From NCBI GenBank assembly GCA_002869725.1, contig PKTY01000387.1, positions 1 to 38,619 of the forward strand: a DNA stretch of 38,619 nucleotides. Direction: 5' to 3'. Below the pieces are notes generated by a model. It was not told the origin of the DNA and did not search any database. It saw nothing but the letters and a program-made list of their open reading frames with translations. The position numbers were made by a program, and so were the translations under genes. This DNA comes from Desulfuromonas sp. (GTDB lineage Bacteria > Desulfobacterota > Desulfuromonadia > Desulfuromonadales > BM103). Positions 18,749 through 28,688 of the stretch are shown piece by piece. Every line of letters begins with the position of its first letter. Within the stretch, counting starts at the first letter, position 1.

Positions 18749-20210
18749 GGTGGGCATCCAGAGAAAAAGATGAAGACTGTTCGGGAGTTACGCGGAGTTC
18801 ATGATTGCAGGTTCCGCCGAGGGCCAGGTAGAGATCGACGCGGTAACCGATCAGTTCGCGCTGGGCTGTCAGGTAGCGGCGCTGCAGCGACTGATGGGAG
18901 GTCAAAGCTGTGAGTACCCGCTGGTAGTTTTCAACCCCCTGCAGGTAACGGTCGCGAATACTTTGCAAGGCGATCTGCGACGACTCCACTTGCCGATCGA
19001 GACTCGTCAGGTAATGGCGCTGCTGCTCTTCCCTGGCCAGGGCATCCTCGACTTCGCCGACAGCCACCAGGACAGCCTGAGCGTACTGATTGAGAAGTTC
19101 GGTAACCACTGCCCTGGCGCGGTCAGCCTCGGCGCGCCGTCGGCCACCATCGAGCAACGGACCGGCCAGGTTGGCCGCCACAGAAGCGAGCCAATCATCG
19201 AACAGTTGGCTGCCATGTTCGGCCGATGACTGCAGTCGAGCCGTCAGCCCGATAGTCGGCAAGCGCTCGGCAACGGCAACAGCCAGACGGTGATCGGCAG
19301 CCTGTAATCGATGCCACAGGCTAAGGACATCAGGACGATTATGAAGCAACTCTGCTGGCAATCCAGTTGCCGGCAATAGTGGCAACTTGGGTAATGAGCC
19401 CGACAAACTCGACTTTCCAAGCCCAGGAGAGAGTCCGGTAAGAACTGCCAACTGATGCTCGAGAACTGCACTCTTCGCCTTGACAAGAGCCATCTCTCCA
19501 AGTGCGGCTTCGACCACCTGGCGTTGCTGGAGAAGATCAGCTGCCCCCACCTGTCCAACCTCAAACTTCTGGTTTACCAGGTCCAGAACCTGATTGCTGG
19601 CTGCCAACTGCTCGGAGAGGAGGGTCTGTTGGCCACGCTGTTCGAGCAACTGATACCAGGTATCGACGACCTGGGCAGAAAGTGTCAGTGCGGCGGCAGA
19701 TAGATCGTAGCTGCTGGCAACGACATCTGACAGAGCCGCATCCCGACTGGCACGGATTCTCCCCCACAGATCGATCTGATAGCTGGCGAACAGTTCCAGC
19801 CCGTAGTCGCGACTCGTACTATCTCCCGTTGCCGACTCACTGCGACTGCGTACCATAGAAGCCACGGAGGTCAAGGACGGCATCAACTCGGCACCAGCAC
19901 GGCGGGCCACGGCGCGGGCTTGATCAAGGCGAGCCTCGAAGCTACGTAAACTGAAATTTTCTAAAAGGGCTATGCTGATCAGGGAATCGAGTTGCGGATC
20001 ATCGAAAACGAGCCACCAGTTACCGTGGCTCACTTCTCCCCCTTGCTGACTGAACGTCGCAGGGAGTTCGAAGGGCTGCTCAGGACGGTCTGTGAGCGGC
20101 ACACATCCAGCCCCCCCGAGCAGCATCCAGCTCACCAGCAGCCAAACGAGCAATCTCAGTCGATGATTCAGACCGAGCGACCCGCCTCGCCGCTCTGCCG
20201 TCGATGGCAT
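18741..20210 (-). CDS. Outer-membrane efflux lipoprotein (NodT/OprM-like)
   Basis: Lipobox MLLGGAGC; 'HGNWWLVFDDPQLDSLISIALLENFSLRSFEARLDQARAVARRAGAELMPSL'; 'RPDVLSLWHRLQAADHRLAVAVAERLPTIGL'. Likely start at ATG 20208-20210, or 20237/20243. Confidence 0.92.
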   Translation of the reverse strand: MPSTAERRGGSLGLNHRLRLLVWLLVSWMLLGGAGCVPLTDRPEQPFELPATFSQQGGEVSHGNWWLVFDDPQLDSLISIALLENFSLRSFEARLDQARAVARRAGAELMPSLTSVASMVRSRSESATGDSTSRDYGLELFASYQIDLWGRIRASRDAALSDVVASSYDLSAAALTLSAQVVDTWYQLLEQRGQQTLLSEQLAASNQVLDLVNQKFEVGQVGAADLLQQRQVVEAALGEMALVKAKSAVLEHQLAVLTGLSPGLGKSSLSGSLPKLPLLPATGLPAELLHNRPDVLSLWHRLQAADHRLAVAVAERLPTIGLTARLQSSAEHGSQLFDDWLASVAANLAGPLLDGGRRRAEADRARAVVTELLNQYAQAVLVAVGEVEDALAREEQQRHYLTSLDRQVESSQIALQSIRDRYLQGVENYQRVLTALTSHQSLQRRYLTAQRELIGYRVDLYLALGGTCNHELRVTPEQSSSFSLDAHHE

Positions 20211-20214
20211 GTAG

Positions 20215-21615
20215 TCAGGGGGTGCCGAGATTGTCATCGACATCGACTCCGTATTTCGCGAGCCGGTAGCGAATCGACCGGAAGGTGATCCCCAGCAGAT
20301 CGGCTGCAGATTTGCGCACCCCCCCTGTCTTGTTGAGCGCTTTGAGCAAGATTTCTTTCTCGATCTCACCTAGGTAGGCATCAAGATCCATCCCGGTATC
20401 GGGAATGTCCGTCAACGGGGTGACCGTTCCAGACATGCCGGTCACCAGGTTCGGTGGGAGGCAATCGAGGCTAACCTCTCCACCCTGCCCCAGGACTGTC
20501 GCCCGTTCGATGACATTTTCCAGCTCGCGCACATTCCCCGGCCAGTGGTAATCGATCAGTCTCCGCATCGCCTCGTCGGTAACCTTTACTGACTCCTCAC
20601 CGGTGAACTGTTTCCAGAAATGATTAATCATGATCGGGATATCTTCGCGACGCTGGCGCAGGGGAGGCAGATCGATGCGAATCACATTGAACCGGTAATA
20701 GAGGTCCTCGCGAAAGCTGCCTGCGGCAACCGCCTCCTCGAGATGGCGATTGGTAGCAGCCAGAATCCTGACATCGGCCTTAAGATTTTTGTTGCCGCCA
20801 ACCCGTCGGAACTCGTTCTCCTGCAGAACCCGCAGCAGTTTGACCTGCATCAACGCCGGAAGCTCACCGATTTCATCGAGAAAAACAGTCCCCCCCGCTG
20901 CCGTTTCGAACAGTCCCTCTTTCTGTTTGATGGCTCCGGTAAACGAACCTTTCTCATGGCCGAACAGCTCGCTCTCCAGCAGGTTTTCCGGGATCGCCCC
21001 GCAGTTGATCGGCACGAAAGGCTGCTCGGCCCGATCACTGTTGTAGTGAATGGCCCGGGCCACCAGCTCCTTGCCGGTCCCCGACTCTCCGGTAACCAGC
21101 ACCTTGACCTGGCTGGTAGCAACCTTGCGGATGAGACTGAAGACATCCTGCATCGCCTTCGATTTGCCGATCAGCCCTTCAAAGGAGTAACGCCTCCCCA
21201 GCTGCTCCTTCAAGGCCAGGTTTTCCCGGCGCAGGTCACGTCGTTCCAGGGCATTTTTAACGATCAGGCGGATCTCTTCGTTCTTGAACGGCTTAGTAAT
21301 GTAGTCGTAGGCCCCCTGCTTCATGGCTTCGACCGCCTCCTCAGTGGTTGAAAAGGCGGTCACCATCAACACAACGGTTTCCGGGGTACGTTCCTTGATA
21401 TGAGAGAGGAGCTCTAGCCCCCCCATGCGCGGCATTTTCATATCAGAGATCACTAGATCATAGCTGTGCTCACGCAGGTGCACCACGGCCTGCGCACCAT
21501 CGACCGCTACATCGACCAGATAGCCTTCGCGGTGCAGCATGATACTCAAAAAATCCCGCATGCTCTGTTCGTCGTCAACGACCAGGATTCGGTGTCGGTT
21601 ACTGTCGGTCTTCAT
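20215..21615 (-). CDS. pilR: Sigma54-dependent response regulator, PilR-like (NtrC family)
   Basis: Receiver domain (VVDDEQSMRDFLSIML..VISDMKMPRMGGLELL), AAA+ GESGTGKELVARAIH and GAFTGA-type ELFGHEKGSFTGAIKQ, Fis-like HTH; adjacent to a pilS-like kinase and pilBTC. Confidence 0.93.
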   Translation of the reverse strand: MKTDSNRHRILVVDDEQSMRDFLSIMLHREGYLVDVAVDGAQAVVHLREHSYDLVISDMKMPRMGGLELLSHIKERTPETVVLMVTAFSTTEEAVEAMKQGAYDYITKPFKNEEIRLIVKNALERRDLRRENLALKEQLGRRYSFEGLIGKSKAMQDVFSLIRKVATSQVKVLVTGESGTGKELVARAIHYNSDRAEQPFVPINCGAIPENLLESELFGHEKGSFTGAIKQKEGLFETAAGGTVFLDEIGELPALMQVKLLRVLQENEFRRVGGNKNLKADVRILAATNRHLEEAVAAGSFREDLYYRFNVIRIDLPPLRQRREDIPIMINHFWKQFTGEESVKVTDEAMRRLIDYHWPGNVRELENVIERATVLGQGGEVSLDCLPPNLVTGMSGTVTPLTDIPDTGMDLDAYLGEIEKEILLKALNKTGGVRKSAADLLGITFRSIRYRLAKYGVDVDDNLGTP

Positions 21616-21684
21616 GGATTCCTTTCACGGATCTGCCTTAACCGGCAAGATTGAAGATCAATGTCTGATACCAGCAGGAACGCA

Positions 21685-23331
21685 TCAGCAAGCCTGCCGA
21701 CATTTGGGGGGCAATTCGATAATAAATCGCGCTCCCCCCAGATTGCTAGGCTCAACATAGACCCGTCCTTCATGGGCTTCGATGTTGGCATAAACATTGG
21801 CCAGTCCCAGGCCGGTCCCTCGGTCTTTGGTTGTAAAAAACGGCTCGAAAATCTTGTCACGATCCGATTCCAGAATTCCCGGCCCGCTATCCTCAATGGT
21901 GATCAGGCCTGCTGCGGAATCGGCCAAAACCAGAACCTCGCCGGTCGGTTGGGAGGCTTCGACCGCGTTAAGGAGCAGGTCCCAGAGGGACTGACGGATC
22001 TTCTGACGATCGACCTGCATGACCATCTTTTGCGAAAAAGATTTCAAAATCTCGACCTGCCCGGCCTGACCGCCAGCCTGCAGCAGATCGGTCAGCTCAT
22101 TGAGCAGCAGTGAAAGGTCGATGCACTCGAGTTGCAACGGCGTCGGCCGGGCAAAATTCAGGAAATTGCTCAGCAGTTGGCTGAGTCGGTCGGCCTCCTT
22201 AACCACAATCCCCATCAATCGGCGATTCTCCTCGCTGATCTGCGCGTCTTCGGCAAGCAGTTGCACCGAACCGCTGATCGACGCCAGGGGGTTGCGAATT
22301 TCATGAGCCAGTCCTGACGCCAGGCGCCCCACCGCCGCCAGTCGGTCATTGCGTTTGAGCTGCTCTTCAAGAATTTTGTATTCGGTCAGGTCCTGAAAAG
22401 CGATCAGTAATCCGAGGTTCACACCATGAGAATCCTGAACTTGGCTCGCCGAATAACCCAGGGTCAAGTCGGTCTCCCCCTGGCGATAAAAGGCCTCGCC
22501 GCGTTCGATGGTTGCCACCGACGAGGGGTCGACCTGATCGAACTCAGGAAACAACTCCTTCAGTGGCCGATTGTAGACCTGATCGAGGCGATATCCGGTC
22601 ATCCGGCTTGCCGCCTGATTAAAAGAGCGGATCCTCCCCTGGGTATTGATAATCATCAGACCACTGTTGATGTTGCTGAGGATCGCCTGGTTAAGCCGCT
22701 CCAGTTCCGCATAGTCGATCTCGCGTTGTTCTCTAGCCTCCTCACTGACCCGCAGCCGTTCGGCCAGGGAACCACTGAGCAGGGCAGTCAGGAAAAAGGC
22801 TCCTACATGCAGAAACACCGCATAGAAAACTTCTGACTGCTGCAACCCCTGAGGATAGGCGCGCTCACCAAACATCGGCAGGTAACCGAAAAATTGCAGA
22901 TCGAGCAAGCTGCCGAAGAGAATTGAAGATGCCGAAGCAACAATCAGTAGCTGACTTCGTGGCAAAAAAAGACTGGCAGCAATGATCACCAGGATAAACA
23001 GGAACGAGTAGTGGCTCTCCTGGCCGCCGGTCATATAGATCACCAGCAGCACGAACAACAGATCCCAACTCAACTGGAGATGAATGAACAGACGGAAACG
23101 TCGAAGGTGGCCGAGGATTGCTGAAGAGAGAGTGGTCTGCAGGATCGCAGCGGCCGTCAGGTAAGCCAGACAACGTGCCACCAGGGAGGTCTCCCAGGAG
23201 GCTTCGCGCAGTTGGAAAACTATGGTCCCGCCGAGGAAGAAACAGACAACAACAAGCCGAACCGCGAGATACCAGTTGATCAGCTTGCGGGAAGAATTTT
23301 GCGCGGATATCTCATGTAGCGCGCCGGACAT
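21685..23331 (-). CDS. pilS: PAS-domain membrane sensor histidine kinase, PilS-like
   Basis: N-terminal TMs, PAS region, '[23 protein letters not shown]' H-box, '[31 protein letters not shown]' ATPase. Confidence 0.9.
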   Translation of the reverse strand: MSGALHEISAQNSSRKLINWYLAVRLVVVCFFLGGTIVFQLREASWETSLVARCLAYLTAAAILQTTLSSAILGHLRRFRLFIHLQLSWDLLFVLLVIYMTGGQESHYSFLFILVIIAASLFLPRSQLLIVASASSILFGSLLDLQFFGYLPMFGERAYPQGLQQSEVFYAVFLHVGAFFLTALLSGSLAERLRVSEEAREQREIDYAELERLNQAILSNINSGLMIINTQGRIRSFNQAASRMTGYRLDQVYNRPLKELFPEFDQVDPSSVATIERGEAFYRQGETDLTLGYSASQVQDSHGVNLGLLIAFQDLTEYKILEEQLKRNDRLAAVGRLASGLAHEIRNPLASISGSVQLLAEDAQISEENRRLMGIVVKEADRLSQLLSNFLNFARPTPLQLECIDLSLLLNELTDLLQAGGQAGQVEILKSFSQKMVMQVDRQKIRQSLWDLLLNAVEASQPTGEVLVLADSAAGLITIEDSGPGILESDRDKIFEPFFTTKDRGTGLGLANVYANIEAHEGRVYVEPSNLGGARFIIELPPKCRQAC

Positions 23332-23343
23332 CGCCCCGGACGG

Positions 23344-24561
23344 TCAACCGCCCACAGTCCCGGCCAGTTTGAATATCGGCAGGTACATGGCAACGACCAG
23401 ACCACCGACCGTGGTGCCGAGAAAAAGCATCAACATCGGTTCCATCATGGCCGTCAGGTTGCCGACAGCATCATCAACTTCATCATCGTAAAAATCAGCA
23501 ACCTTGTTGAGCATGGTGTCAATGGAGCCAGACTGCTCACCAACCGCAATCATCTGACAGACCATGGGAGGAAAGACCCCAGATTTTTCAAGGGGCTCGG
23601 CAATTGTCTTTCCTTCACTGATGCTCTGGCGCACCTTGTAGATGGCGTTTTCGACGACTTTGTTGCCGGCTGTCTTGGCGACGATCTCCAGACCATCGAG
23701 AATCGGCACCCCGCTGGAAATCATCGTCCCCAAAGTTCGGGTAAACTTGGCGACTGCTACCTTGCGGATCAGTACCCCCATGACCGGCAGCTTCAAAAAG
23801 ATGGCGTCCATCTGCAACCTGCCCGCGGGGGTTTTGTAGATCCGCTTAAGAATGAACATGATCGCCCAAGCGGCACCGATCATGACCAAAATGTAACTCT
23901 GAATAAAGTTACTCAGGTCGATGACAATTTGGGTAGGCATCGGCAAAGTGCCCCCGAAATCGGCGAACATCTTCTCAAATGAAGGAATAACGAAGACCAG
24001 GATCACGGCAATGACCACCACGGCAATCCCGATGATCGTCGCCGGATAGGTCATGGCGCTCTTGACCTTTTTCTTGAGTTTAAGCGCTTTTTCAATATAG
24101 GCAGCCAGACGGTTGAGAATGGTGTCTAGAATGCCACCGATTTCACCAGCGGCAACCAGATTGACATACAGATCGTCAAAGGCCTTGGGGTGCTTTTTCA
24201 AGGCATCGGCGAAAGTCGATCCGGATTCGACATCCTCCTTGATCTTGACCAGGATTTTCTTGAAGGTTTTGTTCTCTTGCTGCCTGCCGAGGATGTCGAG
24301 ACACTGTACCAGCGGCAGACCGGCATCAATCATGGTGGCAAACTGGCGTGTAAAGACCACGAGGTCCTTGGTGGTCACCTTGGGCTCGAACCCCGGAATG
24401 GATAGCTCGATATCCAGACCCTTGCCGCGCTCTTTGATGTTGCCCGGAGCCAGGCCCTGACGGCGCAGCTGTGCTTGGACGGCTTCGACGTTGGGCGCCT
24501 CCATTTCGCCCTTCATCACCGTTCCGGTCTTGGTCGTTGCTTCCCAGGCAAACTTTCCCAT
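23344..24561 (-). CDS. pilC: Type IV pilus inner-membrane platform protein PilC
   Basis: GspF/PilC domain: 'FTRQFATMIDAGLPLVQCLDILGRQQENKTFK', 'AMTYPATIIGIAVVVIAVILVFVIPSFEKMF', 'MMEPMLMLFLGTTVGGLVVAMYLPIFKL'. Confidence 0.96.
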   Translation of the reverse strand: MGKFAWEATTKTGTVMKGEMEAPNVEAVQAQLRRQGLAPGNIKERGKGLDIELSIPGFEPKVTTKDLVVFTRQFATMIDAGLPLVQCLDILGRQQENKTFKKILVKIKEDVESGSTFADALKKHPKAFDDLYVNLVAAGEIGGILDTILNRLAAYIEKALKLKKKVKSAMTYPATIIGIAVVVIAVILVFVIPSFEKMFADFGGTLPMPTQIVIDLSNFIQSYILVMIGAAWAIMFILKRIYKTPAGRLQMDAIFLKLPVMGVLIRKVAVAKFTRTLGTMISSGVPILDGLEIVAKTAGNKVVENAIYKVRQSISEGKTIAEPLEKSGVFPPMVCQMIAVGEQSGSIDTMLNKVADFYDDEVDDAVGNLTAMMEPMLMLFLGTTVGGLVVAMYLPIFKLAGTVGG

Positions 24562-24619
24562 GATCAGCCTCTCGATTTAATGTAGCGTGCCCAATCAGTG
24601 ATTGCAGTCGTTGCGACAC

Positions 24620-25756
24620 TCACCGTTTGTTGGCCACACCGGTCTGGACTCCACGTTTGAGAACCGCCTGCGGATTGGACATCATCTCTTTCAATTCCTC
24701 GACATCCGGCGACCGGGCGATGGCGTCATCCATACTGATCTTCTTGCTGTGATAAAGGGAGAACAGGCACTGGTTCATGGTCTGCATGCCGTACTTGTCC
24801 TGCCCCATCTGCATCTGCGAGTAGAGTTGGTGAATCTTGTCATCACGAACCAGTGCGCGGATCGCGGTATTCGGTACCATAATCTCCAGAGCCAGTGCTC
24901 GACCTCCGCCGATACGCGGAATCAGGGTCTGGGACAGCACCCCCTCCAGTACGAACGACAGCTGGGTGCGCACCTGCTGCTGCTGGTTGGTGGGAAAGAC
25001 ATCGACGATCCGGTTGATGGTCTGCACCGCGCCGTTGGTATGCAGGGTAGCAAAGCAGAGGTGGCCGGTTTCGGCAATGGTCAGGGCCGCCTCGATGGTC
25101 TCCAGGTTGCGCAACTCGCCAAGCAGGACGATATCGGGGTCCTGGCGCAGAATATATTTGAGAGCGTTCTGGAACGAATAGGTGTCGGTGCCAACCTCGC
25201 GCTGGTTGACCACGCACTTCTTGTGAGGGTGTATATATTCGATTGGATCTTCGACGGTAATAATATGTTCATGCCTAGTATTATTGATCTCATCGATAAT
25301 CGAGGCCAGAGTCGTGGACTTACCGGAACCGGTGGGACCGGTCACCAGCACCAGGCCGTTCGATTTCTTGGAGATCTCGTCAACGACCGGCGGCAGACCC
25401 AACTCCTGAAAACTGAGAAACTTGTAGGGGATCAGCCGGAACACCCCGCCCAGGGCCCCACGCTGCATGAAAACATTACCGCGGAACCTGGCCAGACCTT
25501 TGACCCCGAACGAAAAGTCGAGTTCATGATTCTCTTCGAACTTGCGTTTCTGGACTTCGGTCAGGATGCTGTAACAGATGTTCTTGGTATCAGCAGGCAG
25601 TAGGTTGCGCGTCTTCATCGGCGTCATCCGCCCGTTGACACGGATCTGCGGCGGGGTGCCGGTGGTAATATGCAGATCGGAAGCGCCCTGCTCCACCATG
25701 GTTTTCAGCATCTGCTGTATCGAAAAATCGGTCGTTTTTTGTTCATCCATCATCAC
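24620..25756 (-). CDS. pilT: Type IV pilus twitching motility ATPase PilT
   Basis: Walker A GPTGSGKSTTLASIIDEIN, ASP box TVEDPIEY, 'AALTIAETGHLCFATLHTNGAVQTINRIVDVFP', C-terminal AIARSPDVEEL. Same gene order as Geobacter pilB-pilT4-pilC. Confidence 0.95.
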   Translation of the reverse strand: MMMDEQKTTDFSIQQMLKTMVEQGASDLHITTGTPPQIRVNGRMTPMKTRNLLPADTKNICYSILTEVQKRKFEENHELDFSFGVKGLARFRGNVFMQRGALGGVFRLIPYKFLSFQELGLPPVVDEISKKSNGLVLVTGPTGSGKSTTLASIIDEINNTRHEHIITVEDPIEYIHPHKKCVVNQREVGTDTYSFQNALKYILRQDPDIVLLGELRNLETIEAALTIAETGHLCFATLHTNGAVQTINRIVDVFPTNQQQQVRTQLSFVLEGVLSQTLIPRIGGGRALALEIMVPNTAIRALVRDDKIHQLYSQMQMGQDKYGMQTMNQCLFSLYHSKKISMDDAIARSPDVEELKEMMSNPQAVLKRGVQTGVANKR

Positions 25757-25807
25757 AGTATCCAGATTGGCAGCAGTGACCGGTCAGAGAACACCTTCGG
25801 GTCAGTA

Positions 25808-27508
25808 TCAGTCATCGGCGACGGTGCAACGCATCACCTCTTCAAAGGAAGTAACCTGTTCTCCAACTTTTGACAGCGCAGCCTGACGCATGGTCTTGAC
25901 GCCAAGGCGCATCGATTCACGTTTAAGCTCGGCAGTGTTGGCCCCGGAGAGGATCAGTTCCCGCAACTCCTCGAACAATGGCATCACCTGGTAAAAACCG
26001 ACCCGCCCTTTATAACCGGTGTCGTTGCAGATGGAGCATCCCTCACCTCGATAGCAGACCATACTTTCGGCCTGATCTTCGGGAACGCCGGCCTGGATCA
26101 AGGTCGCTTTCGGTATCTCCTAAGGGACCTTGCACTCCTGACAGATCCGCCGGCCCAGGCGCTGCGCCGTGATCAGGTTGACAGCCGAAGCCACCAGGAA
26201 GGGCTCGATCCCCATGTTGAGCAGGCGGTTGACAGTGGCCGGAGCATCGTTGGTATGTAGCGTCGAGAGCACCAGGTGCCCGGTGAGCGCCGCTTTGACG
26301 CCGATCTCCGCCGTTTCAAAATCGCGGATTTCACCGATCATGATGATATCCGGGTCCTGCCTCAGAAAGGCGCGCAGGGCCGACGCAAAATTGAGGCCGA
26401 TCTCTTCGTGCATCTGCACCTGGTTGATGCCAGCGAAGTTGAACTCCACCGGGTCCTCGGCGGTCGAGATGTTTTCCGTCACCTTGTTGAGTTCGGCGAG
26501 CGCCGAGTAGAGGGAGACGGTCTTGCCGGAACCGGTCGGCCCGGTCACCAGCACCATACCGAACGGCTTGTGAATCTGCTCCTTGAACCACTTGAGCGAC
26601 CGCTCCTCATAGCCGAGTTTGTTCATGTCGAGCTGCAGATTCGATTTATCGAGCAGCCGCAGACACATTTTCTCGCCGAACAGAGTCGGCAGGCAGTTGA
26701 CCCGATAGTCCATATCCTGGCCACCGGGAAGCTTGATCTTGATGCGTCCGTCCTGGGGCAGACGACGTTCGGAGATGTCCATCTCCGACATGATCTTGAG
26801 ACGGGAGGTGATGGCATTCTTGAGCTTCATCGGCGGCTTCATCACCTCGTGGAGCACACCGTCGATCCGATAACGCACCCTGAACGATTTCTCGTAAGGC
26901 TCGATATGAATATCCGACGCCTTCTTCTTGATGGCATCGGTCAGGATCAGATTGCACAGTTTGACGACCGGCGCATCTTCGCTGGCCTTTTCCAGGGAAC
27001 TGACATCGATCTCATCTTCATCTTCAACGACCTCCAGGTCAATATCTTCAAGGTTGCCCATGACATCGTCGAACGATGCCGACTGATCGTAGTACTTGTC
27101 GATGGCTTGTTTGATGCTCGCCTCGGAAGCAACCACCACCTCGACATTGTAGCCGGTCATGAACTTGATATCGTCGATGGCAAAGATGTTCGACGGATCA
27201 GCCATGGCAACGATCAGCGTTGACCCCGCCCGGTTGACCGGAATCAGCTGGTACTTCTGTACCACCTCGGGGGCAATCAGCTTAATCACATTGGGATCAA
27301 TCTCAAATTCATTGAGATTGATGGACGGCACGCCGTACTGGCGCGACAGGAACGCCGCCAGATCCTCTTCCTTGATGAAGCCGAGCTTGACCAGACTGGC
27401 TCCAAGCCGCCCACCGGAGGCTTTCTGTTCAGCGAGAGCCTTGGCCAGTTGTTTGTCATCAATGAGTTTGTTGCGAACCAGAAGTTCGCCAAGACGATTT
27501 GCAGACAT
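25808..27508 (-). pseudogene. pilB: Type IV pilus assembly ATPase PilB interrupted by one in-frame TAG (two ORFs, 26120-27508 and 25808-26101)
   Basis: N-part 'MSANRLGELLVRNKLIDDKQLAKALAEQ..GPTGSGKTVSLYSALAELNK..RICQECKVP*'; C-part continues in the same frame as 'EIPKATLIQAGVPEDQAESMVCYRGEGCSICNDTGYKGRVGFYQVM..SFEEVMRCTVADD'. The TAG is + strand cta at 26120-26122; both ORFs share the same coordinate phase. Confidence 0.9.
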
Positions 27509-27545
27509 GGAAAACGTAACCCCTCAGTAAAAACAATCTTCGGCC

Positions 27546-27574
27546 ATCTTAGACGTGCAAAGCGAGACTGTCAA
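27546..27574 (-). promoter_or_regulatory. Putative sigma70 promoter of the pilB operon
   Basis: Minus strand TTGACA-N17-TAAGAT, about 38 nt upstream of the pilB start. Confidence 0.7.
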
Positions 27575-27686
27575 GCAGATCAACCTTCTGGTAGAAAGTG
27601 ACTAACAGGCTGAAATCAAAAACTTTCCCGATGACAATAAGCTCTCGGAGCGGACGAGAATCCGGTCTGTTGAGCATGGATTGGTG

Positions 27687-28688
27687 TCAATTCACCTCAT
27701 GATCGACGCAAGGGCCACCAGCAAGATCCCCGCAATCAAGATAGTCCCGGTATTCAACGATCTGTCTGCCCTGCAAAATCGAACGAGTCTTGTCAACATC
27801 GACGCGCACCGCCGTCTTCAGATCCTCCGCCGAAGCAAACCGCTGCTCATCACGCAGCCGTTCAACGAAATAGAGACGCAGAGTCTCGCCGTACAGATCT
27901 CCGACAAAATCGAGGAGATGAATTTCCAGACGGGATTCGATCCCTGCAAAGGTCGGTCGGCGGCCTAGGTTGACAACCGCATCGAAATAGCGGGCGCACC
28001 ATTTGACCTTGACTGCGTAGACCCCCGGGCAGGGGAGCAGTTCCTTTTCGGTCTGCAGGTTGGCCGTCGGGAACCCGAGGTTGCGCCCCCGGCCATCGCC
28101 ATGAACCACCACCCCATCGAGAGTGAAATTACGCCCCAGCACCTCAACCACCTCGGCAACCTGACCTGCCAGGATGGTCTGGCGGATGCGGCTTGAGCTA
28201 TAAACCAGTTCACCTCTGCTGATCGGCGGCAGCACTTCGAGTTGAAACCCTCTCCGTGCTGCGATCTCGCGTAGAAAATCAATATTTCCCTGCCGGTTCT
28301 TGCCGAATGCGTAGTCATAGCCGACGATCAGACAGCGCATAGCGAGACCCTCGAGCAGAATCTCCTCGACAAACCGTTTAGGGGGCAGTTCGGCAAATTC
28401 CCGGGTAAATGCGATGATCAACAGCAGATCGATGCACGAAGCATCGATTAACCTGACCTTCTCCTGTGGAGTGTTGATGCGCAACGGTGCCCGTTGCGGA
28501 GCCAAAAAGCGCAGGGGGTGCGGCTCGAATGTAAGCACCGCCGAACTGGCTTGCAGCTCCTGAGCCTTGTTGACCACCTGCCGGAACATCTCCCGGTGCC
28601 CCAGATGGACTCCGTCAAAATTGCCGATGGTCAGAACCGTGCCAGCAGACGGTGGCTTAAACTGACTGAGTTCTTTGATGATTTTCAT
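27687..28688 (-). CDS. ribF: Bifunctional riboflavin kinase/FAD synthetase RibF
   Basis: 'VLTIGNFDGVHLGHREMFRQV', 'LIVGYDYAFGKNRQGNIDFL', 'GDGRGRNLGFPTANLQTEKELLPCPGVYAVKV'. ATGA overlap with rnr. Confidence 0.92.
   Translation of the reverse strand: MKIIKELSQFKPPSAGTVLTIGNFDGVHLGHREMFRQVVNKAQELQASSAVLTFEPHPLRFLAPQRAPLRINTPQEKVRLIDASCIDLLLIIAFTREFAELPPKRFVEEILLEGLAMRCLIVGYDYAFGKNRQGNIDFLREIAARRGFQLEVLPPISRGELVYSSSRIRQTILAGQVAEVVEVLGRNFTLDGVVVHGDGRGRNLGFPTANLQTEKELLPCPGVYAVKVKWCARYFDAVVNLGRRPTFAGIESRLEIHLLDFVGDLYGETLRLYFVERLRDEQRFASAEDLKTAVRVDVDKTRSILQGRQIVEYRDYLDCGDLAGGPCVDHEVN

Noticed and set aside
24602-25603. 333-aa plus-strand ORF antisense to pilT (also 26276-27223 against pilB and 30035-30910 against rnr)
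   Set aside because: Shadow ORFs on the reverse strand of highly conserved genes; no RBS or domain support.
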